A stretch of 64,000 nt of DNA. It comes from Ancylobacter crimeensis. Lineage in GTDB: Bacteria > Pseudomonadota > Alphaproteobacteria > Rhizobiales > Xanthobacteraceae. Position numbers and translations under genes: made by a program. The notes under the pieces are model-generated. The model made no database searches. It saw nothing but the letters and a program-made list of their open reading frames with translations, and was not told the origin of the DNA. Positions 21,663 through 33,287 of the stretch are shown piece after piece. Position 1 is the stretch's first letter. The number at the start of each line of letters is the position of its first letter. The stretch covers positions 1 through 64,000 of the forward strand of contig NZ_JALKCH010000005.1 of assembly GCF_023016805.1 (NCBI RefSeq), in the 5' to 3' direction.

Positions 21663-22951
21663 GACGTGTTCGCGCTCTGGTGGGCGGGGGGGTCTCCTAA
21701 CATGGAACCGGCAGCGAGCCATTCCGCCCGCACCTGCGGATCGTCTTCGCTCGCCAGATGGGCTGTGCGCAGTTCTTCCAACGCGCCTGGTGCCAAAAGT
21801 TCGCCCAGCGCCCACGCCGCGGCACCGCGTACCAGTGCGGCAGGGTCGGCGAGCAGCGAGATGGCATCCGGCACGAGCGCGGCGTCTCCGGAATTGCCGA
21901 TCGCGACAAGCACGTTGCGCAGGAAGCGGGTGCGGCCCGTGCGCTTGATCGGGCTTTTCGAGAAGCGCAGGCGGAACGCTGCATCGTCAAGCCGGGCGAG
22001 TTCCGCCAGCGCGGGTGCCCGGTTCTCGGTCCGGGCGGCAAGGCGGGCTTCACGGCCAAGGGCGGCGAACTTGTTCCACGGACAGGCGGCGAGGCAGTCG
22101 TCACAGCCATAGATCCGGTTGCCGATCGCCTTGCGCAGGCCATGCGGGATCGGGCCGCGATGCTCGATGGTGAGGTAGGAGACGCAGCGCCGGGCGTCGA
22201 TGCGGTAGGGGGCGGGAAACGCCGCCGTTGGGCAGGCGTCGAGACAGGCACGGCAGGAGCCGCAATGGTCGTGCTCGGGCGCATCAGGCGGAAGTGCCAG
22301 GGTGGTGGCGATGGCGCCGAGGAAGAGCCAGGAGCCCCGCTCACGGGAGACGAGGTTGGTGTGCTTGCCCTGCCAGCCGATCCCGGCGGCCGCGGCGAGG
22401 GGCTTTTCCATGAGGGGCGCGGTATCGACGAAGACCTTCACGTCGCCGCCGGCACGCGGCACGAAGCGCGAAGCGATGCGCTTGAGCTTGCCCTTGATGA
22501 GCTCATGATAGTCGTCGCCGCGCGCATAGACCGAAATGGCGCCGGCGCTGCGCTCGGCGAGGACGTGGCGGGGGTCCTGGTCCGGTCCGTAATTGAGGCC
22601 AAGCATCAGCACTGCCCCGATCTCGGACCACAGCGCCCGCGGGCTGGCGCGGCGTTCGGCAGTCTCCGGCATCCAGTCCATGTCGCCATGGGCGCCGGTC
22701 GCGATCCACTCCTTCAGGCGCGGTCCGGCCTGCGGGATGGCATCCGGGGCAGCGATGCCGGCGGCGTCGAACCCCTCGCTCCGGGCGAGGTCGAACAGAA
22801 GGACCTTCGCCGCTTCCGGCGTCAGAAGTCGAGATCCGCGTAGGTCGCGGAGGGGGGAATGCCGGCCATCGTCACCGCCAGCAGCGGGCGGAAGGAGGGG
22901 CGCGACTTGATCCGCGCATACCAGGTCCTGGCGGTCTCGTCCTCGTCCCAC
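21659..22951 (-). CDS. queG: Epoxyqueuosine reductase
   Basis: An iron-sulfur, cobalamin-dependent enzyme for the last step of queuosine synthesis on tRNA. CGSCRACLDACPTAAF and CDDCLAACPWN bind two 4Fe-4S clusters; DTAPLMEKPLAAAAG is the QueG core signature, and a HEAT-like tail (LVRGAAAWALGELL) follows. The ATG at 22951 is the only standard start in frame but overlaps the GST by 130 bases and adds about 41 unrelated residues. Homology begins near LLTPEAAKVLLFDL, so real initiation may be at the CTG near 22826, overlapping the GST stop. Confidence 0.9.
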   Translation of the reverse strand: MGRGRDRQDLVCADQVAPLLPPAAGGDDGRHSPLRDLRGSRLLTPEAAKVLLFDLARSEGFDAAGIAAPDAIPQAGPRLKEWIATGAHGDMDWMPETAERRASPRALWSEIGAVLMLGLNYGPDQDPRHVLAERSAGAISVYARGDDYHELIKGKLKRIASRFVPRAGGDVKVFVDTAPLMEKPLAAAAGIGWQGKHTNLVSRERGSWLFLGAIATTLALPPDAPEHDHCGSCRACLDACPTAAFPAPYRIDARRCVSYLTIEHRGPIPHGLRKAIGNRIYGCDDCLAACPWNKFAALGREARLAARTENRAPALAELARLDDAAFRLRFSKSPIKRTGRTRFLRNVLVAIGNSGDAALVPDAISLLADPAALVRGAAAWALGELLAPGALEELRTAHLASEDDPQVRAEWLAAGSMLGDPPAHQSANTS

Positions 22952-23511
22952 GGCACGTCGCCCAGATAGTCGACACAGGAGATGTGGGCGGCTGCGGCAA
23001 GGTCGGCATAGGAGAGGCGGTCACCCGCGAGCCAGTTCCGCGCCTTCAGCAGCCAGCCGATATATTGCAGATGATAGCGGACATTGGCGCGGGCCGCGCG
23101 GATCGCCTGCATGTCCGGCGGGCCGCCGCCGAATTCGCGGGGCATGAAGCGCTTGAAGATCTTTTCGCGCACCAGCGGCTCGGACACTTCCAGGAAGAAC
23201 TTGTCGTTGAACCAGGCGGCGAGCCGCCGCACCTCGACCCGCGCACCGATGTCGACGGGCAGCATGCGGCGGTCGCCATAGCTCGCGCCGCGCGTCTCGT
23301 CGATATATTCACCGATGATCGTGGCGCCCGGCACGGCAAAGCCGTTCGGCTCGACCAGCACCGGCGTGGCGCCGGCGGGATCGAGCATGAGGAAGTCCGG
23401 CCGTCGCTCCCAGACGCGCTCCTCGACGAGGGTCGGCTCAAGCCCGTACTCGCTCAGGAGGAGACGGACGAAGCGGGAGTGGGGGCAGAATGGATGATGA
23501 TGGAGATGCAT
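22822..23511 (-). CDS. Glutathione S-transferase family protein
   Basis: A 229-residue GST-like protein. The thioredoxin-fold N-terminus reads MHLHHHPFCPHSRFVRLLLS, with the catalytic-type Cys/Ser near residue 9-12, and PVLVEPNGFAVPGATIIGEYID holds the cis-Pro equivalent and glutathione contacts. The helical C-terminal domain follows (GDRLSYADLAAAAHISCVDY). Length fits bacterial FzlA-like GSTs, and the PFCPHSRFVRLLL start recalls that cell-division group in alphaproteobacteria. Whether it binds glutathione or acts in division cannot be told here. It heads the queG/SDR operon. Confidence 0.85.
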   Translation of the reverse strand: MHLHHHPFCPHSRFVRLLLSEYGLEPTLVEERVWERRPDFLMLDPAGATPVLVEPNGFAVPGATIIGEYIDETRGASYGDRRMLPVDIGARVEVRRLAAWFNDKFFLEVSEPLVREKIFKRFMPREFGGGPPDMQAIRAARANVRYHLQYIGWLLKARNWLAGDRLSYADLAAAAHISCVDYLGDVPWDEDETARTWYARIKSRPSFRPLLAVTMAGIPPSATYADLDF

Positions 23512-23734
23512 CGCTCGGGGAGAGTTTCGCCGCCTCGGCAGGGTGCGACGTCCCCCGATCTAGAGACGTTCGTGTCACACTGCAAGTGATAGCCCGGTCA
23601 ATCCCCCCGGCACGGCATGCCGGAGAAACTCGCCAGTGGACCCCCGGGGCCGGTCGATGCAACATCTCCGTCGTGTAACGTCGCTACCCTGTCACCATCA
23701 CGCCGAACGCGCAGCCGCGCTGGGAGCAACCGCC

Positions 23735-24175
23735 ATGTCCGACGATCTGACCTTGCCCGAACACGGAACCTTCGTGTGGAACGAATTGCGGACGTGGGAC
23801 GTCGCGAGCGCGAAGGCCTTCTACGGCACGACCCTCGGCTGGACCTTCGAGGAAATGCCGATGGAAGAAGGAGCGGCCCCCTACTGGGTGTGCCTCGCCG
23901 ACGAGGAGATGGTGGCGGGCATCCTGCCCATGACCAGCGCGGATTTCGAAGGCACCCCTTCGCACTGGTTCGCCTATGTCGAGGTCGATGATGTCGATGT
24001 GCGGGTCGCGCTGGTCGAGGAAGCCGGCGGCACCGTCGTGCGCCCGCCCTTCGACGTGCCCGGCGTCGGTCGCATGGCGATCGTGAAGGCGCCGGACGGC
24101 GCTTCGATCGGCTGGATCACCTCCGCGTGGGAAGAGGAGGAGGACGAAGAAGACGACGAGGACGACGAGGATTGA
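23735..24175 (+). CDS. VOC (glyoxalase/bleomycin resistance-like) family protein
   Basis: A 146-residue vicinal-oxygen-chelate protein with two beta-alpha-beta-beta-beta modules (VWNELRTWDVASAKAFYGTT, then WFAYVEVDDVDVRVALVEEA). The Glu of WNEL and later acidic residues could bind metal. An unusual Glu/Asp-only tail of about 14 residues ends the protein. It has its own transcription direction, divergent from the GST. The substrate is unknown. Confidence 0.85.
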   Translation: MSDDLTLPEHGTFVWNELRTWDVASAKAFYGTTLGWTFEEMPMEEGAAPYWVCLADEEMVAGILPMTSADFEGTPSHWFAYVEVDDVDVRVALVEEAGGTVVRPPFDVPGVGRMAIVKAPDGASIGWITSAWEEEEDEEDDEDDED

Positions 24176-24346
24176 GGGCGGCCCTCCGGGCAGCCCCGAT
24201 CGCGCCCGCTTTCGACGCCGGCGCCCTGCCGTGCCATAAAGCGCGCCCGGACCTGCATCAGGGATGCCGCAGGTTCGGGTGCCCGACACTCCGCGAGGAG
24301 GTGTCGATCCGACGACGTCGATCCAACGACAAGGAACAACCAAACG

Positions 24347-25267
24347 ATGCAGATGCAGATGACCGTTTCCCCCATCATCGCCACAGGTTTTTCGCTTCGT
24401 GAAGGCAGCCCCGAATTCGACGACCTCGCCGCGGGCCTCGACGAGGCGGAGGCGCTCGGCGTCGATGTGGTGGAACTGCCGGTCTATGCCTGGCATCTGA
24501 TGGTCAATGGCCGGCTGCTGGACAGCCGCGTTAAGGATCTGGCCCGGATCCTTGCTGGCCGTTCGTTGAAGGCGAGCGTCCATGGCCCGCTTTCCGTCAA
24601 CCTCATGGACAATGTCGAGCGTCTGCCGCGCCACGAGCGGGTGCTGGCGGCCAGCATCGAGCTGACCGCCGCAATCGGGGCGAAGCATCTCGTGGTCCAT
24701 ACCGGCTCGGTCCGCGGCCAGGACGATGTCGAGGTCGCCTATTCCCGGCAGCGCGAGGCGCTCGCTACGGCGGGCGACATCGCTCAGGCGGCGGGCGTAC
24801 TGCTGTGCGTGGAGAACATTTTCCGCTTCGGCGATGTGCGCGAGACCGCGACCCCTTCGAAGCTCGCCGGTGAACTGGCGGCAATCGACCATCCGGCCGT
24901 CGCGGCGACGCTGGATGTGAGCCACGCCTATATCCGTGCGGCGCAGGACCGGCTGGATCCGCTGCCGGAGATAGCCGCACTGGCGCCCTATGCCCGGCAC
25001 CTGCATCTGCACGATTCCTTCGGCCGCCCGTCCCAGCTCTGGACCTATGATCCCGCAGAGGCGGTGGCGTTCGGGGAGGGCGACCTGCACCTGCCGATCG
25101 GGTGGGGGGCGATCGAGTGGGACGCGGTAACCGAAAACCCGCTCCCGGCTGAGACCGTCGCGATCATGGAGCTCGACCCGCGCCATTGGAGGGAACTTGC
25201 CGGCCAGGTCCCGACGCTCAAGGCTTTGGCCGGGCGCTTCAGGCTCGCCGCTCAGGCCGCGGCCTGA
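24347..25267 (+). CDS. Sugar phosphate isomerase/epimerase-like TIM-barrel protein
   Basis: A 306-residue protein of the xylose-isomerase-like TIM-barrel superfamily. Barrel strands with metal-type ligands are seen: SVHGPLSVNL, HLVVHTGSV, CVENIF (Glu), ATLDVSHAY (Asp, His), HLHLHDSFG (His, Asp) and IMELDP (Glu). The pattern fits a divalent-metal isomerase, epimerase or endonuclease-IV-like fold. ATG codons at 24347, 24353 and 24359 are all possible starts; the differences are trivial. It lies alone before the dnaK operon. Confidence 0.8.
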   Translation: MQMQMTVSPIIATGFSLREGSPEFDDLAAGLDEAEALGVDVVELPVYAWHLMVNGRLLDSRVKDLARILAGRSLKASVHGPLSVNLMDNVERLPRHERVLAASIELTAAIGAKHLVVHTGSVRGQDDVEVAYSRQREALATAGDIAQAAGVLLCVENIFRFGDVRETATPSKLAGELAAIDHPAVAATLDVSHAYIRAAQDRLDPLPEIAALAPYARHLHLHDSFGRPSQLWTYDPAEAVAFGEGDLHLPIGWGAIEWDAVTENPLPAETVAIMELDPRHWRELAGQVPTLKALAGRFRLAAQAAA

Positions 25268-25340
25268 GCGTTCCGCCGGCGGGTATCGGATGTGGGACGG
25301 CGGCGGGTGCGTCGCCGTCATTTTTCCGTGTTGGAAGCTT

Positions 25341-25369
25341 CTTGCGGGGCCAGCGGGGTGCCCCTATAT
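25341..25369 (+). promoter_or_regulatory. RpoH-type heat-shock promoter of dnaK
   Basis: CTTG, 17 bases, then CCCTATAT matches the alphaproteobacterial sigma-32 pattern closely. It lies about 140 bases upstream of the dnaK start, in a gene-free interval. Confidence 0.7.
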
Positions 25370-25509
25370 CCGCCCGGAACGGTGTGGGATACACGCCGTA
25401 CCCTGTTTGATTGGGGGCCGGTCCGAGGGCGCGGCGTCGGCGACAGCCACAACCGTTCTGCTCCGGGTGCTTAACGAGGCCCGGCCGGCCTGCCGGAAGG
25501 AGAGAGTAT

Positions 25510-27411
<1,902 letters not shown>

Positions 27412-27478
27412 CGCCCCCGTTCCGGGCTTCGCCTGCCCACGACATGGTGCCCGGGCCAGCCCCGGGCACTCCAGTTTA

Positions 27479-27507
27479 GAGGGCGATCTTCCGATCGGAT
27501 CGCCCTC
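27479..27507. terminator. Hairpin between dnaK and dnaJ
   Basis: GAGGGCGATC and GATCGCCCTC form a perfect ten-pair stem with a nine-base loop, 68 bases after the dnaK stop. There is no T-run, so it may act as an attenuator or 3'-end stabiliser that lowers dnaJ relative to dnaK rather than as a full terminator. Confidence 0.55.
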
Positions 27508-27641
27508 CAGCGTTCCGGTCCAGCGGCCGCCATCCCCATGGGAGCGGTCGGATGGCACCCGCGAGGGGTGCCGCGGGCCGTCCGATCCCCCTTCCGCCAC
27601 TGGGTCTGCCACTGGCGCACCACCGGAGCCCGCGCGCACCC

Positions 27642-28775
27642 ATGTCGAAGCGCGACTATTACGAGGTGCTCGAAGTCTCCCGCGCCGTCACCGACGGGGA
27701 ACTGAAGAGCACCTACCGCAAGCTCGCCATGAAGTGGCATCCCGACCGCAATCCGGGCGACGCCGAGGCCGAGATTCGATTCCGCGAGGTCAGCGAGGCC
27801 TATGAGTGCCTGAAGGACCCGCAGAAGCGAGCGGCCTATGACCGTTTCGGCCATGCCGCCTTCGAGAATGGCGGCGCCGGGGGCCCTGGCTTCGGGGCGG
27901 ACTTCGCCTCCACCTTCTCCGACATCTTCGACGACCTGTTCGGCATGGCCGGCGGCCGGCGGGGCGGGCGCGGTTCGGGCGGGCGCGAGCGCGGCGCGGA
28001 CCTGCGCTACAACATGGAGATCACGCTCGAGGAGGCGTATGGCGGCAAGGACGCCACCATAAAGATCCCGACCTCGATCACCTGCGAGGCCTGCTCGGGG
28101 ACCGGCGCCAAGCCGGGCACGCAGCCCAAGCCCTGCCGCGCCTGCGGCGGGTCGGGCCGGATCCGTCACGCCCAGGGCTTCTTCACGCTGGAACGCACCT
28201 GCCCGACCTGCCAGGGCCGCGGCCAGGTGATCGAGGACCCCTGCGCGGCCTGCGCCGGCGCCGGGCGCGTGACCAAGGAGCGCACCCTAAAGGTCGCGAT
28301 TCCGGCGGGCGTCGAGGACGGCACCCGCATCCGGCTCGGCAATGAGGGCGAAGCCGGCGCGCGCGGCGGGCCGCCCGGCGACCTCTACATCTTCCTCTCC
28401 ATCCTGCCGCACGAGTTCTTCCAGCGCGACGGTGCCGACCTGTTCTGCCGGGTGCCGATCTCCATGGTGCAGGCCGCGGTCGGCGGCGGCGTCGAGGTGC
28501 CGACCATCGACGGCGACAAGACCAAGGTGAAGATCCCCGAAGGCACCCAGACCGGCAAGCGCTTCCGCCTGACCGGCAAGGGCATGCCGGTGCTGCGCAC
28601 GCGCAATTTCGGCGACATGTATGTGCAGGTCGTCGTCGAGACCCCGCAGAAGCTCACCAAGCGCCAGCGCGAATTGCTGATGGAATTCGAGAAAGAATGC
28701 TCCGGCGAGACACACCCGGAAGCCACTGGATTCTTCGGCAAGGTGAAGGACTTCTTCGCCGGCGAGGCCGAATAG
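27642..28775 (+). CDS. dnaJ: Co-chaperone DnaJ (Hsp40)
   Basis: A 377-residue type I DnaJ. The J domain ([20 protein letters not shown]) contains HPD in [10 protein letters not shown] Gly-rich linker with [11 protein letters not shown] follows, then four CxxCxGxG-type zinc motifs ([36 protein letters not shown]) and the C-terminal peptide-binding domain. The ATG at 27642 gives the conserved [10 protein letters not shown] start. It stimulates DnaK ATPase and delivers substrates. It is downstream of dnaK and separated by a 230-base gap with a hairpin. Confidence 0.97.
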   Translation: MSKRDYYEVLEVSRAVTDGELKSTYRKLAMKWHPDRNPGDAEAEIRFREVSEAYECLKDPQKRAAYDRFGHAAFENGGAGGPGFGADFASTFSDIFDDLFGMAGGRRGGRGSGGRERGADLRYNMEITLEEAYGGKDATIKIPTSITCEACSGTGAKPGTQPKPCRACGGSGRIRHAQGFFTLERTCPTCQGRGQVIEDPCAACAGAGRVTKERTLKVAIPAGVEDGTRIRLGNEGEAGARGGPPGDLYIFLSILPHEFFQRDGADLFCRVPISMVQAAVGGGVEVPTIDGDKTKVKIPEGTQTGKRFRLTGKGMPVLRTRNFGDMYVQVVVETPQKLTKRQRELLMEFEKECSGETHPEATGFFGKVKDFFAGEAE

Positions 28776-29093
28776 GCTGGTGGCTGCGCGGAGCCGGCAA
28801 CCCGGCGCTGCTGCTTCCGGAGCGATCATTGCCTCAGACCGCCCGCGGCGTCGCGACGCGGAGCGGCCCGTGCGCCGGCGTCGTAATGCAATCGTAATCG
28901 CGATGGCCTAGGACGACGAGGCCGGCACGGCCGGATGCGGTCCGGCCGGAACCCGGACGGCCCTGCACCCCCATGCGGGGCCGGCTCAGCCGGGCGCCAC
29001 AGTGCGGCGACCCCGGTGGCGGGGTGTGCCGCCGGGCTTCCGTCCGGCGGGGCGAGGTGCCATTATCGCGGCTGCAGGCCTTCAGGAGTGCGC
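28776..29093. other. Intergenic region before pmtA
   Basis: A 318-base GC-rich stretch without a convincing gene. It should hold the pmtA promoter; the only AT-rich part is around 28885-28905. No repeat or terminator with a T-run was recognised. Confidence 0.5.
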
Positions 29094-29720
29094 ATGTTGG
29101 ATCGTTCCGTCTCCGACGCTTCCCTTTCCGGCGAGCACATTGCCGGTAAGCATCCCGATGAAATCCGCTTTCTGCAGTCCTGGTTCCAGAATCCGTTGCG
29201 CACCGGCGCCGTCTCGCCCTCCGGACGGGCGCTCGCACGAAAGATGGCGTCCTATGTCGATCCCGGGCAGGCCGGTCCGGTCATCGAACTCGGCCCCGGC
29301 ACCGGCCCGGTGACGAGCGCGCTGATCGAGCGCGGCATCGCCGAGGAACGCCTCGTGCTGATCGAATACAACCCGCAATTCTGCACCTTGCTGAAGCAGC
29401 GCTACCCGCTCGCGACGGTGATACGCGGCGACGCCTACAACATGGCGCGCACGCTGGACGGCCAGCTCGACGCCAAGGCGGTCGCGGTGGTTTCCAGCCT
29501 GCCGCTCTTCACCCGTCCGGTGCCGGAGCGCCGTTCGCTCTGCGAACAGGCCTTCGGCCTGTGCGTGAAGGATGCTCCGCTGATCCAGTTCACCTATGCG
29601 GTGGTTTCCCCGCTGCCGCTGGATGAGATTCCGCTGCGCGCCAATCGCAGCCGGCGCATCTGGCGCAACATTCCCCCGGCCTGCGTCTGGGTCTACCGTT
29701 CCGCTCCGCTGAACGGCTGA
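29094..29720 (+). CDS. pmtA: Phospholipid N-methyltransferase (PmtA-like)
   Basis: A 208-residue SAM-dependent methyltransferase. VIELGPGTGPVTSALI is motif I, LVLIEYNPQFC motif II and VIRGDAYNM motif III. FFQ-like start sequence (FLQSWFQNPLRTGAVSPSGR) and the FTYAVVSPLP segment match the Rhodobacter/Sinorhizobium-type PmtA that methylates phosphatidylethanolamine to phosphatidylcholine at the inner membrane. The ATG at 29094 follows AGGAG. rRNA dimethylases share motif I, but the C-terminal part here is of the phospholipid type. Confidence 0.85.
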   Translation: MLDRSVSDASLSGEHIAGKHPDEIRFLQSWFQNPLRTGAVSPSGRALARKMASYVDPGQAGPVIELGPGTGPVTSALIERGIAEERLVLIEYNPQFCTLLKQRYPLATVIRGDAYNMARTLDGQLDAKAVAVVSSLPLFTRPVPERRSLCEQAFGLCVKDAPLIQFTYAVVSPLPLDEIPLRANRSRRIWRNIPPACVWVYRSAPLNG

Positions 29721-29731
29721 GGAGGTATTTC

Positions 29732-30304
29732 ATGGCCACGCGCATCGTCGTTTTCGCCGGCTCCATCCGCACCGGCGCTTTTTCCGGCAAGCTCGCCGCG
29801 CTGGCCGCGAAGGAGCTGGCCGCAGCGGGAGCGGAGGCAGAGCTTCTCTCGCTCGCCGACTATCCCCTGCCGATCTACAATGGCGACGAGGAAGCTGCCG
29901 ACGGCGTGCCGGCTCCCGCAAAGGCGCTGCGCGACCGGCTGGCGGGCGCCCATGGCGTCTTCGTGGTGACGCCGGAATACAATGCGGGCATTCCCCCGCT
30001 CCTGAAGAACGCAATCGACTGGGTAAGCCGCGTCAAAGGCGGCGAGGGCGATCCCTTCAAGGGGCCGGTCTGGGCCATCGGCTGCAGCTCGCCGGGCGCG
30101 ATGGGTGGCTATCGCGCCTCGATCATGCTGCGCCAGACACTGGCGCTCGGCCTCGGCGCGCTGGTGCTGGGCGATCAGGCCTCCGTCGGCGGCGCCGGGC
30201 AGGCTTTCGACGACACGGGTGCGCTGAAGGACGAGCGCACCGCCGGATTCCTGCGCGGCGTGCTGGGCAAGCTGGTCGCGGAGGCCGGGCGCAGGGCTGG
30301 CTGA
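29732..30304 (+). CDS. NADPH-dependent FMN reductase
   Basis: A 190-residue flavodoxin-fold reductase. VFAGSIRTGAFSGKLAALAA binds FMN phosphate, and TPEYNAGIPPLLKNAIDWVS is the family's central signature. Members reduce quinones, chromate or azo compounds; chromate reductase ChrR is close in pattern. It lies 12 bases after pmtA and is probably co-transcribed. The physiological substrate is not evident. Confidence 0.9.
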   Translation: MATRIVVFAGSIRTGAFSGKLAALAAKELAAAGAEAELLSLADYPLPIYNGDEEAADGVPAPAKALRDRLAGAHGVFVVTPEYNAGIPPLLKNAIDWVSRVKGGEGDPFKGPVWAIGCSSPGAMGGYRASIMLRQTLALGLGALVLGDQASVGGAGQAFDDTGALKDERTAGFLRGVLGKLVAEAGRRAG

Positions 30305-30843
30305 ACCAGGGCGCTGGCTCTGCTTGTTCGTGCTGCCGGCTGATGCTCCCGCTCCCCGCCTGCGCTGTCGCCTCCCGCGCTCCGGACGCCATGTTTTCGC
30401 TCCCACCCGTCATTTCAGGCGGTGAAACCTTCTCATTCCTCACCCGGCTGAAGGCGAAGCCGCAGAAGCCGGGACCATGCTTCGGTGACCGCGACGCTGC
30501 CATTGCGGGGTGACGAGGAGCGCGTTCCGCCGTGCCGGGATGGCGAGGGGCCGACATTCCATCATTCCGCTGCGCCTCTCCTCCCCACGCCGTCATCCCG
30601 GCCGCAGGCGGAGCCGGTAAGTCGGGATCGGGCGCCGCTGAAGGAGGTCATCCCGGCGGGGGCGCGATCCCGGATCGCCTTTGGCCGTCCGGTGACAAGG
30701 GGCGTGCCGCGGTCCGGGGCGGCGAAAAGCGCGCGGCCTTTCCGGACGACGGGGGAGGTCCGTCGTGCAACCCCGGCGGTTGCGCCGGGACGCGGGGACC
30801 GCTACCACGCGGGGAGCCCGTTCCTGCTGCCGGAGTGCTCCAC
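30305..30843. other. Intergenic region with dispersed GTCATCCCGGC-type elements
   Basis: A 539-base gap before pyrF without a convincing gene. It contains several short GC-rich inverted elements around CATCCCGGC, TCCCGG and CGGGAT (30590-30680), like the dispersed intergenic palindromes of Hyphomicrobiales. Similar pieces occur at about 36600-36745. The pyrF promoter should lie near its right end. Confidence 0.5.
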
Positions 30844-31557
30844 ATGCCCGCGCTTCAACCCGTTGCCGATCCGCGCGATCGCCTGATCGTGGCGCTGGAC
30901 CTGCCCTCGGTGCGGCAGGCGGAGGCCATTGTCGGCCGGCTGGGCGAGACGGTGAGTTTCTACAAGATCGGCTACGAGCTCGGCTATGCCGGGGGCCTCA
31001 GCTTCGCGCGCGAACTCATCGCCGAGGGCAAGAAGGTCTTTATCGACTTCAAGCTGCACGACATCGGCAACACGGTCGCCCATGGAGTCGCGAGCATCGC
31101 TGCGCTGGGCGCGACCTTCCTGACCGTTCATGCCTATCCGCAGACCATGCGCGCGGCGATGGAGGGCAAGGGCGCCAGCCCGCTGCGCATCCTCGCCGTG
31201 ACGGTGCTCACCTCCTATGACGAAGCCGACCTCGCGGAGGCCGGCTATGCCGCGGGTGTCGAGCAGACGGTGGATCGCCGGGTGGCGCAGGCCCGCGAGA
31301 TCGGGATCGACGGCATCGTCTGTGCGCCCACCGATGCGGCGCGGGTGCGCGGCATTCTCGGCGCGCGCGGTGCCATCGTGACCCCGGGCGTGCGCCCGGC
31401 CGGCAGCGACAGCGGCGACCAGAAGAGGGTGGCGATGCCGGGCGATGCGATCCGCGCCGGGGCCGATCATCTGGTGGTGGGCCGCCCGATCGTCGCCGCG
31501 CCGGATCCGGCCGCAGCCGCCCGCGCGGTACAGGCGGAGATCGCCGCCGCCCTCTGA
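30844..31557 (+). CDS. pyrF: Orotidine 5'-phosphate decarboxylase
   Basis: A 237-residue decarboxylase completing UMP synthesis. [11 protein letters not shown] is the first barrel strand, and [13 protein letters not shown] holds the catalytic DxKxxD array (Asp, Lys, Asp). [17 protein letters not shown] and [14 protein letters not shown] bind the phosphate. The ATG at 30844 begins [14 protein letters not shown]; the frame is open much further upstream but only as repeat-rich intergenic sequence. It is followed 131 bases on by the DUF1330 gene. Confidence 0.97.
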   Translation: MPALQPVADPRDRLIVALDLPSVRQAEAIVGRLGETVSFYKIGYELGYAGGLSFARELIAEGKKVFIDFKLHDIGNTVAHGVASIAALGATFLTVHAYPQTMRAAMEGKGASPLRILAVTVLTSYDEADLAEAGYAAGVEQTVDRRVAQAREIGIDGIVCAPTDAARVRGILGARGAIVTPGVRPAGSDSGDQKRVAMPGDAIRAGADHLVVGRPIVAAPDPAAAARAVQAEIAAAL

Positions 31558-31688
31558 AGCCATGGCTGCCCGCGATTCGGGCGGAAGGGCCAAAAAACCT
31601 CGCTTCCCCTGCGTCGGGCGAACGAACCCTCAACCTTTGTCGCGACACCATGCCCGCAAGGGTTCGGCCGCGCGTTGAGGAGGCGCCT

Positions 31689-32333
31689 TTGGCCAGGGGG
31701 TACTGGGTGATGCGGCTCGACACCATCGGCGAGGTCGCGCATGCGCAGGCCGCGGTGCGGGCCTGCTTTGCGCGGGCGCTCGCGGCGGTAGCGCGCTACA
31801 GCGGCCGGTTCCTGGTTCTGGGCGGAGCCTATGAGGCGCCGGAGCCGCCGGCTCGCGCGGTGAATGCGGTGGTCGAGTTCGCGGACTACGCCACGGCGCA
31901 GGCCTGCGTCGGCTCGACGATATGCCGCGAGATCCTCGCCGACCTCGGGAAGGTGTCGGTCGGCGAGCATATCGTGATCGAGGGCTATGCCGGCGCGCAG
32001 CCGGCGCTCGGCCGGACCGACGGGCCGGCGCCGCCGCAGCAGGCGGCCTACTGGATCCTGCGCGACGATGTCGAGGATGTGGAGACCTACAAGGCCTTCA
32101 TCAGTGCGGACGCCATTGCCATCGAGGCGCATCGCGGCTGGTTCCTCGTCCGCGGCGGCCGCTACGAGGTGATGGCGGGCACGGCGCGGACCCGCAATGT
32201 GGTGCTGGCGTTTCACGATTTCGCCGCCGCGCTCGCCTGCTATGAGGCGCCGGCCAATCGCGAGGCCCTTGCGCTCAGGAAGGCGGCGAGTCGGGGCGAG
32301 GTGGTAATCGTCCGCGGCTATGCCGGGCGCTGA
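31689..32333 (+). CDS. DUF1330 tandem-domain protein
   Basis: A 214-residue protein made of two DUF1330 (dimeric ferredoxin-like) halves. The first reads [20 protein letters not shown] to [16 protein letters not shown], the second [20 protein letters not shown] to [17 protein letters not shown]. The TTG at 31689 was chosen because TTGAGGAGG lies six bases upstream and the domain begins at once; an ATG at 31650 would add 13 residues. Single-domain relatives are about 100 residues, so this is an internal duplication. The function of the family is unknown. Confidence 0.8.
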   Translation: MARGYWVMRLDTIGEVAHAQAAVRACFARALAAVARYSGRFLVLGGAYEAPEPPARAVNAVVEFADYATAQACVGSTICREILADLGKVSVGEHIVIEGYAGAQPALGRTDGPAPPQQAAYWILRDDVEDVETYKAFISADAIAIEAHRGWFLVRGGRYEVMAGTARTRNVVLAFHDFAAALACYEAPANREALALRKAASRGEVVIVRGYAGR

Positions 32334-32571
32334 GCCGCCGGGAAGCTCTCCCGACGCGCGGCTCCGCACCGGCTGGTACGAAAGCCGTGTTTCCTGGCGC
32401 CTGCCATGTGGACAAGGCGCATGGGTTCTGCTATCTGCCCACACCTTGATCGGCGCGCCGCTCGTCCTGCCTTCGGCGGGATGCCCGCTCCGGTCTCCCG
32501 AATGCTTACAAACGAAGGTCGCGTGCGCGAGGCAAGGATCGCGGAACGCGAAGGCGCGAAGAGGAACACAC

Positions 32572-32808
32572 GTGCAGGTTCTCGTCCGTGACAACAATGT
32601 CGACCAGGCCCTGAAGGCTCTCAAGAAGAAGATGCAGCGCGAGGGCATCTTCCGCGAGATGAAGCTTCGTGGTCACTACGAGAAGCCGTCCGAGAAGCGC
32701 GCCCGCGAGGAGGCCGAGGCCGTCCGTCGCGCGCGCAAGCTGGCCCGCAAGCGCGCCCAGCGCGAAGGCCTGCTGCCCGCCAAGCCGAAGGTCGTCCCCG
32801 GCCGCTGA
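32572..32808 (+). CDS. rpsU: 30S ribosomal protein S21
   Basis: A 78-residue S21 with the expected sequence ([20 protein letters not shown], then [19 protein letters not shown]) and a basic helix [17 protein letters not shown] start at 32572 with AAGAGGAA upstream gives the usual start. S21 assists initiation complex formation near the 16S 3' end. It stands alone between the DUF1330 gene and a gene-poor gap. Confidence 0.97.
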   Translation: MQVLVRDNNVDQALKALKKKMQREGIFREMKLRGHYEKPSEKRAREEAEAVRRARKLARKRAQREGLLPAKPKVVPGR

Positions 32809-33287
32809 GGCCAGGCCAGCCCTTCGATGCCCCGGTCCTCAGGGCCGGGCGGCATTCGGACGACGAGATTTTCGGGAGCGCGGTGGCATCGGTCGCCGCG
32901 CTTTTCGTCGTTGATGCGGCTTTGCGTGACGATGGGCATGTCGAACCGGACTGCTCTTCACCTCGCCATCTGTCCCGACATCGCCATGGGTTCCGAAGTC
33001 GTACTCCCACGTTGCGCGCTGGATCGCCGACCGTAGCTGGCGGGGATGTCCGCTGCTGCGGCGGGTTTTGCCCCCGCTCGATCCGGGCGTGGGCCGACCG
33101 TGTACAGCTTCCATCGCGACCCGGACTGGGACGGCATCAAGACCAGACGTGGACGGGCTCGATACCCATGAGCAGATGACGCTGGACTGACAAAGAGGCG
33201 GTGGCCGCTGCGTGCCACAGGAAGGCCGCGGGCTGTTGCGCGGGGACGTGAGGCATCCTGCGGGTCGCTGGCCGGCAGGTACTGTCG
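32809..33287. other. Gene-poor stretch after rpsU
   Basis: A 479-base stretch in which overlapping frames exist on both strands, none with a recognisable domain or ribosome site. No tRNA, array or strong terminator was seen. A small RNA cannot be excluded. Confidence 0.5.

Noticed and set aside
24130-24172. Asp/Glu codon run at the end of the VOC gene as a simple repeat
   Set aside because: The GAG/GAC run simply encodes the acidic tail in frame; no sign of slippage or regulatory use.
32827-33036. Small plus-strand ORF after rpsU
   Set aside because: No ribosome site, no recognisable sequence, and an equally long antisense frame; not supported.
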